A DNA stretch of 64,000 bases from Vibrio hepatarius (GTDB taxonomy: Bacteria; Pseudomonadota; Gammaproteobacteria; Enterobacterales; Vibrionaceae). How positions within the stretch are numbered: the stretch's first letter is position 1; the number at the start of each line of letters is the position of its first letter. Below the pieces are notes generated by a model, which saw nothing but the letters and a program-made list of their open reading frames with translations, was not told the origin of the DNA and made no database searches. Of the stretch, positions 9,118 to 18,817 are shown piece by piece. The stretch covers positions 1 through 64,000 of the forward strand of contig NZ_JAATOO010000007.1 in the NCBI RefSeq assembly GCF_011806575.1. Direction: 5' to 3'. A program made the translations under genes and the position numbers.

Positions 9118-9208
9118 ATCAACTTGACAATTTTGTTCTACAAAATGCTAACATCCGAGGGTTAACAGAGTAGGGCGTAGGCAACGCCGATTAAGACAAG
9201 GAGAAACC

Positions 9209-10507
9209 ATGTCTACACAGATGTCAGTATTTCTTAGCCAAGAATCCGCAGCTCCACAGTGGGGCGAAAAAGCAATCCTTTCTTTTTCTGATCAAGGTGC
9301 GACTGTTCACTTAGGTGAAGGTCATGATCTAGGTGCAATTCAACGCGCATCTCGCAAACTAGAAGCGCAAGGAGTACGTTTTGCTTCTCTAGAAGGCGGT
9401 GCTTGGGATCTTGAAAGCATCTGGGCATTTCATCAAGGTTATCGTGACGCGAAGAAGTCCAACCAAGTTGTTTGGCAACCACTGGCTGAAGCCGATCAAG
9501 CTGAGCTAGAAGCGCGAATCAAAGCAACAGAGTTTACTCGCGATATCATCAACAAAACCGCTGAAGAAGTGGCACCGCGTCAGCTAGCAACCATGGCCGC
9601 TGAGTTCATTAAGTCTGTTGCCCCTGAAGGTACAGTCACCGCGCGCATCGTTAAAGACAAAGACCTGCTTGCAGAAGGTTGGGAAGGTATCTACGCCGTT
9701 GGTCGTGGTTCAGAACGCACGTCAGCGATGCTTCAACTGGACTTCAACCCAACGGGTGATGAAAACGCGCCAGTATATGCGTGCTTAGTGGGTAAAGGCA
9801 TCACATTTGATTCAGGTGGTTACAGCATCAAACCGTCTGGTTTTATGGCATCGATGAAAGCAGACATGGGTGGTTCGGGCACGATCACTGGTGGTCTAGG
9901 TCTTGCGATCATGCGTGGCTTGAACAAACGCGTGAAGCTGATCCTATGCTGTGCGGAGAACATGGTTTCAGGTCGTGCACTGAAGCTGGGCGATATCATT
10001 ACTTACAAAAACGGTAAGACGGTTGAGATCTTAAACACCGATGCTGAAGGTCGTTTGGTACTGGCGGATGGTTTGATCTACGCAAGTGAGCAAAACCCAG
10101 AGCTGATCATCGACTGTGCGACACTGACCGGCGCAGCGAAGAACGCGCTTGGTAATGACTACCACGCACTCATGAGCTTTGATGACGAGCTAGCACACCA
10201 AGCACTGAACTCAGCTCGCGAAGAGAAAGAAGGACTTTGGCCGCTGCCTTTGGCTGACTTCCACCGCGGTATGCTGCCATCAAGCTTTGCCGATCTCGCC
10301 AACATCAGTAGCGGTGACTACACACCAGGTGCGAGTACCGCTGCGGCGTTCCTGTCTTACTTTGTAGAAGACTACAAAAAAGGCTGGCTACACTTTGACT
10401 GTGCTGCGACCTACCGCAAAACTGCGGCAGATAAATGGGCAGCGGGCGCGACAGGTGTTGGTGTTCGTACTATTGCTCGTGTACTGTTGGACCAAGCTGA
10501 AAAATAA
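9209..10507 (+). CDS. pepB: Aminopeptidase B (M17 family)
   Basis: A 432-residue leucyl-aminopeptidase-family metallopeptidase that removes N-terminal residues from peptides in the cytoplasm. M17 metal-site motifs are visible: [24 protein letters not shown] and [14 protein letters not shown]. Length and position after iscX match PepB of enterics. An own promoter is likely, since TTGACA at 9124 follows the isc terminator. The ribosome site AAGGAG is 6 bases before the ATG. Confidence 0.95.
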   Translation: MSTQMSVFLSQESAAPQWGEKAILSFSDQGATVHLGEGHDLGAIQRASRKLEAQGVRFASLEGGAWDLESIWAFHQGYRDAKKSNQVVWQPLAEADQAELEARIKATEFTRDIINKTAEEVAPRQLATMAAEFIKSVAPEGTVTARIVKDKDLLAEGWEGIYAVGRGSERTSAMLQLDFNPTGDENAPVYACLVGKGITFDSGGYSIKPSGFMASMKADMGGSGTITGGLGLAIMRGLNKRVKLILCCAENMVSGRALKLGDIITYKNGKTVEILNTDAEGRLVLADGLIYASEQNPELIIDCATLTGAAKNALGNDYHALMSFDDELAHQALNSAREEKEGLWPLPLADFHRGMLPSSFADLANISSGDYTPGASTAAAFLSYFVEDYKKGWLHFDCAATYRKTAADKWAAGATGVGVRTIARVLLDQAEK

Positions 10508-10566
10508 CTTCGAGGCCGATAGGCCTCATTCTAATAATTAATACAGAGAAGACGAAAGGAAACCCT

Positions 10567-10992
10567 ATGGCTCTAGAGAGAACCTTTTCTATCATTAAGC
10601 CCGATGCCGTTGAACGTAACTTGATTGGTGAAATCTATCATCGCATTGAGAAAGCAGGTCTACGCATTGTTGCCGCTAAAATGGTTCATCTAAATGAACA
10701 ACAAGTAAGCGGCTTTTACGCAGAGCATGAAGGTAAAGAATTCTTCCAGCCACTGAAAGAGTTCATGACTTCTGGTCCAATTATGGTTCAGGTGTTAGAA
10801 GGCGAGAATGCGATTGCACGCTACCGTGAGCTGATGGGTAAAACCAATCCAGAGCAAGCGGCATGCGGTACACTACGTGCAGATTATGCGCTGAGCATGC
10901 GTCAAAACTCGGTTCACGGTTCTGATAGTCCAGAGTCAGCCGCTCGCGAGATCGAGTTCTTTTTCCCAGAGTCAGAAATCTGCCCACGATAA
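10567..10992 (+). CDS. ndk: Nucleoside diphosphate kinase
   Basis: A 141-residue kinase that equilibrates nucleoside di- and triphosphates. The phosphohistidine is H117 in [14 protein letters not shown], and the N-terminal [15 protein letters not shown] is the family signature. It starts 59 bases after pepB and has its own GAAAGGA ribosome site. Length is as usual (143 in E. coli). Confidence 0.98.
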   Translation: MALERTFSIIKPDAVERNLIGEIYHRIEKAGLRIVAAKMVHLNEQQVSGFYAEHEGKEFFQPLKEFMTSGPIMVQVLEGENAIARYRELMGKTNPEQAACGTLRADYALSMRQNSVHGSDSPESAAREIEFFFPESEICPR

Positions 10993-11007
10993 CTTGGATT
11001 GCTACGT

Positions 11008-11037
11008 AAAAGGCTATTCCAAGTGAATAGCCTTTTC
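11008..11037 (+). terminator. ndk terminator
   Basis: Stem AAAAGGCTATTC / GAATAGCCTTTT with a CAAGT loop, followed by further T residues. Confidence 0.9.
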
Positions 11038-11129
11038 TTTATTGGAAAATAACGGTTTTACGTACCATTATTGCTTGGCAGATTTTTTTTATCACAGCCG
11101 CACGCAAGGGTATCAGTATTGACAGAATG

Positions 11130-11150
11130 TGATATACTCTGCGCGCACTT
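11130..11150 (+). promoter_or_regulatory. Extended -10 promoter of the EF-G gene with GC-rich discriminator
   Basis: TGATATACT at 11130-11138 looks like an extended -10 (TGN-TATACT) and is followed by CTGCGCGC. A TTGACA nearby at 11119 is too close (8-base spacer) to be its -35. GC-rich discriminators are typical of stringently controlled translation genes; regulation here is an inference. Confidence 0.45.
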
Positions 11151-11175
11151 TATACCTTATTAACAGAGTAAGACA

Positions 11176-13266
11176 ATGACTGATTTATCAAAATACAGAA
11201 ACATTGGTATTTTTGCTCACGTAGACGCGGGTAAAACTACCTCTACAGAGCGTATCCTTAAGCTAACTGGTAAGATCCACAAGATCGGTGATACTCACGA
11301 CGGTTCAACTACAACTGACTTCATGGAGCAGGAAGCTGAACGTGGTATTACAATCCAGTCTGCGGCAACTACTTGTTTCTGGAACGATCACCGTCTAAAC
11401 ATCATCGATACTCCTGGACACGTTGACTTCACAATCGAAGTTTACCGTTCTCTGAAAGTACTTGACGGTGGTATCGGTGTATTCTGTGGTTCTGGTGGTG
11501 TTGAACCTCAGTCAGAAACTAACTGGCGTTACGCTGACGAATCTCACGTATCACGTCTGATTTTCGTTAACAAACTAGACCGTATGGGCGCTGACTTCTA
11601 CAAAGTTGTAGACCAAGTACAAAACGTTCTAGCAGCAACTCCTCTAGTAATGACTCTACCTATCGGTATCGAAGACGACTTTACTGGTGTTGTTGACGTA
11701 CTAAGCCAAAAAGCTTACGTATGGGACGATTCAGGCCAGCCAGAGAACTACGAAGTTCAAGACATTCCAGCAGACATGGTAGAGAAAGCAGCGGAATACC
11801 GTGAAATGCTAATCGAAACTGCTCTTGAGCAAGACGAAGATCTAATGATGGCTTACCTAGAAGAAGGCGAAGAGCCATCTGTAGAAGACATCAAACGTTG
11901 TATCCGTAAAGGTACTCGTGATCTAGCATTCTTCCCAACTTACTGTGGTTCAGCGTACAAGAACAAAGGTATCCAACTTATTCTTGACGCGGTAGTAGAT
12001 TACCTACCAGCGCCAACAGAAGTAGATCCTCAGCCTCTAACTAACCCAGACACAGGTGAAGCGACTGGTGAAGTTGCGACTGTATCTGCAGATGAGCCTC
12101 TAAAAGCGCTTGCGTTCAAGATCATGGACGACCGTTTCGGTGCCCTAACATTCATCCGTATCTACTCTGGTAAGATGAAGAAAGGTGACACAATCCTTAA
12201 CTCTGCAACTGGTAAAACAGAGCGTATTGGCCGTATGGTTGAAATGCACGCAGACGAGCGTAACGAGATCGATTCAGCACAAGCTGGTGACATCATCGCT
12301 GTTGTTGGTATGAAGAACGTTCAAACTGGTCACACTCTATGTGATCCTAAGCACGAATGTACTCTAGAACCAATGATCTTCCCAGATCCAGTTATCTCTA
12401 TCGCTGTTAAGCCTAAAGATAAAGGCGGTTCTGAGAAAATGGGTATCGCGATCGGTAAAATGGTTGCAGAAGATCCATCATTCCAGGTTGAAACTGATGA
12501 AGATTCAGGTGAAACAATCCTGAAAGGTATGGGTGAACTTCACCTAGACATCAAAGTAGACATCCTGAAGCGTACTTACGGCGTTGAGCTAGAAGTAGGT
12601 GCTCCACAGGTAGCTTACCGTGAAACTATCACTCAACCAGTTGAAGATAGCTACACTCACAAGAAGCAGTCTGGTGGTTCTGGTCAGTTCGGTAAGATCG
12701 ATTACCGCATCAAGCCAGGCGAGCAAAACTCTGGCTTCAAGTTCACATCATCAGTTGTTGGTGGTAACGTACCTAAAGAATTCTGGCCTGCAGTTGAGAA
12801 AGGCTTCGCAAGCATGATGGAAAACGGCGTACTAGCTGGCTTCCCTACGCTAGACGTTGAAGTTGAACTATTCGACGGTGGCTTCCACGCAGTTGACTCT
12901 TCAGCAATCGCGTTCGAAATCGCAGCGAAAGGTGCATTCCGTCAATCTATGCCTAAAGCTGGTCCACAGCTTCTAGAGCCAATCATGAAAGTTGACGTAT
13001 TCACTCCAGAAGATCACGTTGGTGACGTAATCGGTGACCTTAACCGTCGTCGTGGTATGATCAAAGACCAACAAGCTGGTACTACTGGCGTACGTATCAA
13101 GGGTGATGTACCTCTATCAGAAATGTTCGGTTACATCGGCTCTCTACGTACAATGACTTCTGGTCGTGGTCAGTTCTCTATGGAGTTCTCTCACTACGCA
13201 CCATGTCCAGCAAACGTTGCTGAGCAAGTAATCGCAGAAGTTAAAGAGCGTAACGAGAAGAAGTAA
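11176..13266 (+). CDS. fusA2: Elongation factor G paralogue (EF-G 2)
   Basis: A 696-residue translational GTPase. G-motifs are clear: [15 protein letters not shown] (G1), [12 protein letters not shown] (G3) and [10 protein letters not shown] (G4). Domains II-V follow ([20 protein letters not shown] in domain [30 protein letters not shown] in domain V). EF-G catalyses ribosomal translocation and, with RRF, recycling. The usual Vibrio fusA lies in the str operon (rpsL-rpsG-fusA-tuf); this one stands alone after ndk, so it is the second copy. Codon use is strongly biased toward preferred codons, so high expression is likely. Functional division between the copies is unknown. Confidence 0.9.
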   Translation: MTDLSKYRNIGIFAHVDAGKTTSTERILKLTGKIHKIGDTHDGSTTTDFMEQEAERGITIQSAATTCFWNDHRLNIIDTPGHVDFTIEVYRSLKVLDGGIGVFCGSGGVEPQSETNWRYADESHVSRLIFVNKLDRMGADFYKVVDQVQNVLAATPLVMTLPIGIEDDFTGVVDVLSQKAYVWDDSGQPENYEVQDIPADMVEKAAEYREMLIETALEQDEDLMMAYLEEGEEPSVEDIKRCIRKGTRDLAFFPTYCGSAYKNKGIQLILDAVVDYLPAPTEVDPQPLTNPDTGEATGEVATVSADEPLKALAFKIMDDRFGALTFIRIYSGKMKKGDTILNSATGKTERIGRMVEMHADERNEIDSAQAGDIIAVVGMKNVQTGHTLCDPKHECTLEPMIFPDPVISIAVKPKDKGGSEKMGIAIGKMVAEDPSFQVETDEDSGETILKGMGELHLDIKVDILKRTYGVELEVGAPQVAYRETITQPVEDSYTHKKQSGGSGQFGKIDYRIKPGEQNSGFKFTSSVVGGNVPKEFWPAVEKGFASMMENGVLAGFPTLDVEVELFDGGFHAVDSSAIAFEIAAKGAFRQSMPKAGPQLLEPIMKVDVFTPEDHVGDVIGDLNRRRGMIKDQQAGTTGVRIKGDVPLSEMFGYIGSLRTMTSGRGQFSMEFSHYAPCPANVAEQVIAEVKERNEKK

Positions 13267-13291
13267 TTCTTTAAGTTAACTCAATAGCTCG

Positions 13292-13319
13292 AAAGCCTCG
13301 CCTAGTGCGAGGCTTTTTA
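13292..13319 (+). terminator. EF-G 2 terminator
   Basis: Stem AAAGCCTCG / CGAGGCTTT with a seven-base loop and a T run. The next gene on the minus strand ends 13 bases on. Confidence 0.88.
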
Positions 13320-13329
13320 TTTGTTTACG

Positions 13330-14256
13330 TCAATCACGAAGGTTAATTGTCTGAAATTCATAATCGACGGAGCTCTCAAAGCAGGCAATCTCCTCTTTTA
13401 ACCATTGAGTAAACAGTTGAGCTTTTGGGCGCTTTAAGTACCCATAAGGGGCGCATAAGTAATAGGCGAACTTAGGTTTTATCGCAACGTTACCGATACA
13501 GACTAGATTTCCAGAGCGTATATATTGATATGCTAAGCTATGCTTAACCAATGCAACACCTTGTAAAGATAATGCGGCCTCCAGTGTTAAATGAGAACCG
13601 CTGTATCTTAGAGCAGGTTTTTCCGCCGTCATTCCCAACGTTTCTAGCCACGAATTCCAATCCACATCGGGCCATACGTCTTCAATCAACTCTGCGTTTT
13701 TTAAATCCTCAAGCTGATAAATGTTGTGTTCTTTCTGATAGATAGGGTGGCAAGCCGGATAAAATAATTCATCCATTAGCCACTGGGATTCTAAATGACG
13801 GTAGTCGCCTTTACCGTAACGAATGCACAAATCGATTTGGCTGTCTTGAAATGAAACTAACTCATTAGTTGGATCTAACAGAATTGAAATGTCGGGATGA
13901 CGTTGTCTGAAAGCGGTTATTTTGGGCACCAACCAATGGTGTGCAAAAGAAGGTAACGTAGAGATAGAGAGATGGGTTGGGTTTGGATCTTGATTGATTA
14001 AATTCACACCTTGTTGCAGATGAGTAAATCCACGTTCTGCTTTAGAGAACAAAAGGATTCCTTCGGCAGTCAGAGTGACTTTTCTGTGTTGGCGGACAAA
14101 TAAATCCGTTCCCAAAAATTCTTCCAACTGACGTATCTGCTGGCTGATGGCGGCTGGCGTAACGAAAAGATGCCGTGCCGCAGCTTTAAAGCTTCCTTCT
14201 TTAGCGGCAATAAAGAAGTAGTACAAACCCTGCAGTGGTGGCATTCGATCTTTCAC
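13330..14256 (-). CDS. LysR-family regulator, GcvA-like
   Basis: A 308-residue LysR-type regulator. The N-terminal winged helix-turn-helix (LQGLYYFFIAAKEGSFKAAARHLFVTPAAISQQIRQLEE, residues 7-45) is followed by a periplasmic-binding-like effector domain from about 92. The HTH and the ISTLPSFAHHWLVPKI segment resemble the GcvA/AmpR branch. AAGGA lies seven bases before the ATG. It points away from the small DUF1127 gene at 14459, with a second GcvA-like gene on that gene's other side. The effector and targets are not known. Confidence 0.85.
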   Translation of the reverse strand: MKDRMPPLQGLYYFFIAAKEGSFKAAARHLFVTPAAISQQIRQLEEFLGTDLFVRQHRKVTLTAEGILLFSKAERGFTHLQQGVNLINQDPNPTHLSISTLPSFAHHWLVPKITAFRQRHPDISILLDPTNELVSFQDSQIDLCIRYGKGDYRHLESQWLMDELFYPACHPIYQKEHNIYQLEDLKNAELIEDVWPDVDWNSWLETLGMTAEKPALRYSGSHLTLEAALSLQGVALVKHSLAYQYIRSGNLVCIGNVAIKPKFAYYLCAPYGYLKRPKAQLFTQWLKEEIACFESSVDYEFQTINLRD

Positions 14257-14458
14257 ATTAGTTTTCCTTAACCGAGTGTCAGGGAGTATCGTTTGTGAAT
14301 ATCCAGATAGTCACTGATGATTGTATGAGGTTTTTACTGTAGATGAGTTTCTCTGATTAGCCAAATAAATGGAGTTCCGGAAACGGCGAGTGATTGGCGA
14401 GCAGTGATTTAAACTCGATATTAAGTTAGTGATCAATAGACGGAATGGAGAAGGGCTT

Positions 14459-14677
14459 ATGGTCAACGTAATGAAAGCTAACAAGCACGATAAATACGGT
14501 ATGTTTGAGTGCAATCAAAATTGGCTTCAGTATATCTTTTCTAAATTAGTTATTTGGAAAAGAAATTATCGGACTCGTCGCCAACTAGCTGAACTACCAG
14601 AATACCTCTTTGACGATCTAGGTTTAGACAGGACAAAGATTGAAAAAGAGCTGCGAAAACCATTTTGGCAGGATTAA
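14459..14677 (+). CDS. Small DUF1127 (YjiS-like) protein
   Basis: A 72-residue protein ending in a DUF1127 motif: WKRNYRTRRQLAELPEYLFDDLGLDRTKIEKELRKPFW. In the family this short arginine-rich domain has been linked to RNA binding and small-molecule metabolism control, but its function here is unknown. The ATG at 14459 is chosen because GGAGAAGGG precedes it at a good distance; an earlier in-frame start at 14429 lacks one. The gene lies between two LysR genes, divergent from the upstream one and convergent with the downstream one, and is a likely target of one or both. Confidence 0.8.
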   Translation: MVNVMKANKHDKYGMFECNQNWLQYIFSKLVIWKRNYRTRRQLAELPEYLFDDLGLDRTKIEKELRKPFWQD

Positions 14678-14720
14678 CATGGAGTATTCGCTAAACACAC
14701 TGCCATATAAGGACGAGGGA

Positions 14721-15635
14721 TTAATCTAATGATGAAGATGACGCAATCTCGCTGTGGAGCCAGTTAGCAAATGCAGCGATTCTATCTCTGCGAGGGGAAC
14801 TCTCATCATAGAACAAGTTAAATTGGATACCCGGTGTCATACCAATATCAAATGGTTTGATGAGCAGCCCTCGCTCTACATAATCGCTAGCTAATGAATC
14901 AGAAGCTAAGCACGCGCCATGACCAGCCATCACCGCATTCATTGCGTGATCGAACGTACTGACATCCATCCATTGAACGGATTCTTTGTTCATCGTTACC
15001 CCCGCCTGTGCAAACCAACTTTGCCAAGGGTAACCGCCAGACTCATAGTGAATTAGCCAACAATTAAGTAGCTGTTCAGGTTTAGTCAGGTTGATCGCGT
15101 TTGCTAAATGGGGAGAGCAAAACGGATAAATCGTTTCTTCAAACAGGAAGCGTTTTAGCAGTTTGTTTTCTGTGGTTAACTCCAGTTCTTCACCTTGCCA
15201 AATGGCGAGGTCCGCGGCACCTTGTTTTAAGTTTGGTGCGTCGCAACTGGTCAGAATGCGAATTGGGATATTAGGATGCTGAGTGGAAAATTTCCAAAGA
15301 CGGGGTAGTAACCAACGAGAAGCAAACGAAGGTGTTGAACTGACACACAGTAGCCCTTCAACGGGTTCGCTTTGGATTTGATTCAGACCGGTAACAATTT
15401 GTTCTAGTCCTTGCGAAACATGTTTATAGAGAATTTTTCCCTGTTCGGTGAGGCGCATTTCACGACCGTCGCGAACAAACAGTTTGCACGCTAATCCATC
15501 TTCTAACTGACGTATCTTTTGGCTGACTGCCGCTTGGCTTACAAACAACTCATCTGCCGCACGGCTGTAGCTATTGAGTCGTGCTGCAACTTCGAAATAA
15601 CGAAGTCCGGGTAAGTGGTGTAGCCTTGCGTCCAT
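14721..15635 (-). CDS. LysR-family regulator, GcvA-like (second)
   Basis: A 304-residue LysR-type regulator with N-terminal HTH (LPGLRYFEVAARLNSYSRAADELFVSQAAVSQKIRQLED) and effector-binding domain from about residue 90 (GLLCVSSTPSFASRWLLPRLWKFSTQHPNIPIRI). It resembles the neighbouring gene at 13330-14256 in HTH and domain layout, so the two may be diverged paralogues. AGGA is about nine bases before the ATG. It ends 43 bases from the convergent DUF1127 gene. The effector is unknown. Confidence 0.85.
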   Translation of the reverse strand: MDARLHHLPGLRYFEVAARLNSYSRAADELFVSQAAVSQKIRQLEDGLACKLFVRDGREMRLTEQGKILYKHVSQGLEQIVTGLNQIQSEPVEGLLCVSSTPSFASRWLLPRLWKFSTQHPNIPIRILTSCDAPNLKQGAADLAIWQGEELELTTENKLLKRFLFEETIYPFCSPHLANAINLTKPEQLLNCWLIHYESGGYPWQSWFAQAGVTMNKESVQWMDVSTFDHAMNAVMAGHGACLASDSLASDYVERGLLIKPFDIGMTPGIQFNLFYDESSPRRDRIAAFANWLHSEIASSSSLD

Positions 15636-15689
15636 TCAAGCAGTCCTAATTTCTCATCCTTGGGCTAAGCATGATAATGGCTAGCCGCG

Positions 15690-15716
15690 TAAAAAAAAAG
15701 AGAGCCGTAGCTCTCC
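15690..15716 (-). terminator. Terminator of the acyl-CoA synthetase gene
   Basis: Hairpin GAGAGC / GCTCTC with a four-base loop; read on the minus strand it is followed by nine T residues. It lies directly after the stop codon at 15723. Confidence 0.88.
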
Positions 15717-15722
15717 TTATCT

Positions 15723-17423
15723 TTATTCTTCCCATACGATCAATTTATCTTTTGGCCAGTTATGTCCAACATCATGGTACTTCTGTTCCAGTACGTGACG
15801 TTTGATTTTCAGTGTTGGCGTCAAGATGCCATTCTCGATAGACCAAGGTTCTTTGATCATTAGAACTCCTTTAATCTTTTCGTGAGATTCCAATTGGGCG
15901 TTCATTTTGTCGATGACCTTTTTCGTTGTGCGTTCATAGCGAGCTCGGTCAAAATTTGGGAAATCATGTGGAACAACCAGCAAAATAGGTGCGGGTAGCC
16001 CCAAACCAATTAAACACATCATCTCAACGCGGCTGTACTCAAACAGCTTTTTCTCAATCGGGACTGGGGCAACAAACTTACCTTTCGCAGTTTTGAAAGA
16101 GTCTTTCTTTCTGCCTTGGATCGTTAAATAACCGTCAGCATCAATTGCACCGATATCACCGGTGTGCAACCAGCCTTCAACGTCGAACGATTCCTGCGTT
16201 GCGATATCGTTTTTGTAGTAGCCCGAGAAGAGTCCTTTGCTGCGCACCATGATCTCATCGTCTTGCGCTATCTTTAGCTCGATACCTGGGCCTGCGTTAC
16301 CGACACTACCTATCTTGTCGGCGCGGAACGGATAGTTAAGTGTGCTGTAGGCGAAAGATTCTGTCATGCCCCATGCTTCAGTAATATTGAGCCCTAAGCT
16401 GTGATACCACTCTAGTAGTGCAGGAGATACGGGGGCTGAGCCGCAACCGAGCACTCGCGCCTGATCCAAGCCTAAGCCTTGTGCCAGTTTCTTTTTCAGT
16501 AACGTATTAACTAAAGGGATCTTCAGTAAGATGTTGAGTTTCTTCTGCGGCAATTTATCTTGGATGCGTTGTTGGAAAAGTGTCCATAAGCGCGGAACCG
16601 AGATAAACAGAGTAGGGCGCTGCATTTTAACGTCTTCGATAAACGTGTCGAGCGATTCAGGAAACGCAGTCGGCACGCCCCCCATAATTGAAGAACCAAA
16701 AATGTAGACACGCTCAGTAATGTGTGCCAGAGGAAGGTAAGAGAACAAGCGGTCGTTTTCTTCGATACCAATGTGATTGATCAACTGCTGAGCAGACCAA
16801 CTGAACGCGCCGTAAGTCAGCATCGCCCCTTTGGGTAACCCAGACGTCCCGGAGGTGTACACTAAAGACATCAGCTTGTCGTCATAATGCTCGGGTCTTT
16901 CTTTGCTAGGTTCTACGTTTTCAATTAGTTGCTTGAACTGATGTTGGCAGCGCGGCGCGGAGTCGTAGGGTAATGCAATACTGATTAGCTCGCTCTGGGC
17001 ATCAATGATTTGCTGCGTCGCTTGTGCGTTATCCAGCTTGCCGGCAATCAGCGCTTTACTCTCACTATGCTTAATACAGTACTCGATAGTCTCGGCACCT
17101 GCGGTAGGGAAAATGGGTACGCTGACATAGTCGCCAAGCATCAACGCCAAGTCGGTGATAAACCATTCGGCACAGTTTTTGGAAATCAGTGCGACTTTGT
17201 CTCCGGGTTTTACCCCGAGATTTCTTAGGGCAGAGACAAGTCTGAGCGCTTGGTCTGCGACTTCCTTATACGTGAATTCTACAAATTGTCGGTTGATGAT
17301 TTGTTTTAGATATACGTCGTTTGGACGCTCTTCGACCCATTTGAGGATCATCTCGTTTGGTGGAGGGAGAGCGCAACCAGCTATCATTCTCGAGTTTGGC
17401 TGATTCATGTTAGGTGACTCCAT
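15723..17423 (-). CDS. AMP-dependent acyl-CoA synthetase (long-chain type)
   Basis: An ANL-superfamily adenylating enzyme of up to 566 residues that activates a carboxylic acid, probably a fatty acid, to its CoA thioester. The phosphate loop is YTSGTSGLPKGAM (near residue 190). Further motifs are ITEAWGMTESFAYS (near 350), WLHTGDIGAIDADGYLTIQGRKKDSFKTAKGKFVAP (near 420) and a C-terminal lysine region LTPTLKIKRHVLE. The layout is that of long-chain ligases (FadD15/FACS type), but it is not canonical FadD, so no symbol is given. A start at MNQPNSRM, five codons on, is also possible. It is monocistronic, with an AraC gene upstream on the same strand. Confidence 0.85.
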   Translation of the reverse strand: MESPNMNQPNSRMIAGCALPPPNEMILKWVEERPNDVYLKQIINRQFVEFTYKEVADQALRLVSALRNLGVKPGDKVALISKNCAEWFITDLALMLGDYVSVPIFPTAGAETIEYCIKHSESKALIAGKLDNAQATQQIIDAQSELISIALPYDSAPRCQHQFKQLIENVEPSKERPEHYDDKLMSLVYTSGTSGLPKGAMLTYGAFSWSAQQLINHIGIEENDRLFSYLPLAHITERVYIFGSSIMGGVPTAFPESLDTFIEDVKMQRPTLFISVPRLWTLFQQRIQDKLPQKKLNILLKIPLVNTLLKKKLAQGLGLDQARVLGCGSAPVSPALLEWYHSLGLNITEAWGMTESFAYSTLNYPFRADKIGSVGNAGPGIELKIAQDDEIMVRSKGLFSGYYKNDIATQESFDVEGWLHTGDIGAIDADGYLTIQGRKKDSFKTAKGKFVAPVPIEKKLFEYSRVEMMCLIGLGLPAPILLVVPHDFPNFDRARYERTTKKVIDKMNAQLESHEKIKGVLMIKEPWSIENGILTPTLKIKRHVLEQKYHDVGHNWPKDKLIVWEE

Positions 17424-17526
17424 GTCTTTATTATCGGTATTTATATTTATAGTTGTTAACGCATTGTTAAATTTAGCATGATTTGTACTGGCAAGGGAAT
17501 GGCGGTGAATATTTCTTCAGCAAGTT

Positions 17527-18282
17527 CTATACAGACTTGTGATGGTTGGAGGTTTTCGCTTTGAGGTATTGCTGTCGATACGTGGCAGGAGAAACACCGA
17601 TGCGTTTTTTAAAAATGCGAGCGAAATAAGAAATGTCTTGGTAGCCACATTGATAAGCGATATAGGCGATTTTTACATTCGGTTGGTTTTTTAGAAGCTC
17701 TTTCGCTAGTGTCAGGCGTTTTTCGATCAAGTAATCGCGAAAGCAGACGCCAAGGTGTTTACGAAAATACTTAGAGAAGTATGAGGCTGAGTAGTGGCAA
17801 AGTGCGGCGACGTCTTCCTCTCGTACTTCTTTATGGAGGTTTTGTTCAACATAGCGTAATACTTTATTGATTTCCTTTGTCCTGGGAGGTAGTTCACCGT
17901 TCAAAGTAGCGTGCTTGTTATGGGGATCGCTGTAGGTCGAATAATATTTTTTATCCAGATATTTTAGCCACTTAGGAAATGATTTGACGTCCAGTTCGTG
18001 TTGCTCACATACCACTGAACGATCGGGGAGATCGACAGCGCAGCCTTTCTCTAGCAAGACAAATAGTCGTTTGTTTAAATTTTTACATAATGTGCTGACG
18101 CAAGAGATGGGCAGAGTCTCTGATCCGCTTAGGTAAACCACGCAAAAATGGACATTAGGCTCACTTAACACCGAAATATCATCTGCGTATTCGTTGACAT
18201 TAAACTCTTCTCTTAACGCATTCATACATGATGCTGGAAGCTCGTTAATACTTTTACCTAGCCAGTGGATTCTGGACTTCAT
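17527..18282 (-). CDS. AraC-family regulator next to the Tad pilus locus
   Basis: A 251-residue regulator with a C-terminal AraC double HTH: VREEDVAALCHYSASYFSKYFRKHLGVCFRDYLIEKRL (about 155-195) and VKIAYIAYQCGYQDISYFARIFKKRIGVSPATYRQQY (about 203-240). The N-terminal 140 residues match no domain I recognise; part reads like a response-receiver-sized alpha/beta fold. It is divergent from flp, with a 291-base region containing in-phase direct repeats between them, so it is the prime candidate regulator of the pilus genes. That link is inferred from position. Confidence 0.82.
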   Translation of the reverse strand: MKSRIHWLGKSINELPASCMNALREEFNVNEYADDISVLSEPNVHFCVVYLSGSETLPISCVSTLCKNLNKRLFVLLEKGCAVDLPDRSVVCEQHELDVKSFPKWLKYLDKKYYSTYSDPHNKHATLNGELPPRTKEINKVLRYVEQNLHKEVREEDVAALCHYSASYFSKYFRKHLGVCFRDYLIEKRLTLAKELLKNQPNVKIAYIAYQCGYQDISYFARIFKKRIGVSPATYRQQYLKAKTSNHHKSV

Positions 18283-18368
18283 TCTTATTTTATATCCTCA
18301 ATTTCAAGGGTTAACTCAAGAAAATGCGGGTATTACTAAAGTTAAGCGTAGAAGAAAAAATCAAAAAT

Positions 18369-18472
18369 AAAAGCCACCTAACTATCTGTAATGCTGGTGA
18401 AGTCACGGTTTAATAGCACTCAGATGAATAGGACAAGAAAGTCCCACCTAAAAACAAAAAAGTCCTAACTAA
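18369..18472 (+). promoter_or_regulatory. Direct-repeat operator array upstream of flp (AraC-type)
   Basis: AAAGTCCCACCTAA at 18438-18451 and AAAGTCCTAACTAA at 18459-18472 match at 12 of 14 positions and lie 21 bp apart, two helical turns. A third partial copy, AAAGCCACCTAACTA, begins at 18370. Tandem half-sites in phase are typical of AraC-family regulators, and such a gene lies next door. Confidence 0.55.
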
Positions 18473-18534
18473 CAACTTAAACACTAACCTACTTTTTAAA
18501 ATGTGATATCGACCTAAAGATTGATGAGCGCAAA

Positions 18535-18554
18535 ATTCGAATCAACCTTCGAAT
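18535..18554 (+). promoter_or_regulatory. Perfect inverted repeat before flp
   Basis: ATTCGAA-TCAACC-TTCGAAT, a perfect 7-bp inverted repeat with a six-base spacer, ending 20 bases before the flp start codon. It may be an operator or a 5'-leader hairpin close to the ribosome site. Confidence 0.5.
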
Positions 18555-18573
18555 AGGACATAGGGGAAGGAAA

Positions 18574-18759
18574 ATGGACAAATTCACTCACTTAATGAAA
18601 GAGTTTTGGAATGACGAAGAAGGTCTCACACTTCTGGAGTACATCCTAGGTGCTGCTTTGATCGTTGCGGCAATGCTAAACCTTGGCTTCTGGGACACAT
18701 TGGCGGACGTATTTTCTGATGTATCGGGCGATATTGAGGGCATTGGTGGTGGTAGCTAA
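18574..18759 (+). CDS. flp: Flp-type major pilin
   Basis: A 61-residue type IVb (Flp) prepilin. A short leader ends in glycine, then LTLLEYILGAALIVAAMLNLGFW. The G|xxxxEY motif (E at +5, Y at +6) marks the cleavage site for the prepilin peptidase encoded next. A hydrophobic helix forms the filament core, and the C-terminus is glycine-rich (GDIEGIGGGS). The ribosome site GGGGAAGG is strong. It is the first gene of the Tad locus and the structural subunit of the adherence pilus. Confidence 0.93.
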   Translation: MDKFTHLMKEFWNDEEGLTLLEYILGAALIVAAMLNLGFWDTLADVFSDVSGDIEGIGGGS

Positions 18760-18817
18760 CGCTTCTGGCAACGATGAAGCTAGGGATTAGTTATTTAATA
18801 AGTGGAGGAGCTGATTA

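Noticed and set aside
11119..11138. TTGACA and TATACT as one ordinary promoter of the EF-G gene
   Set aside because: The spacer is only eight bases; an extended -10 is the better reading.
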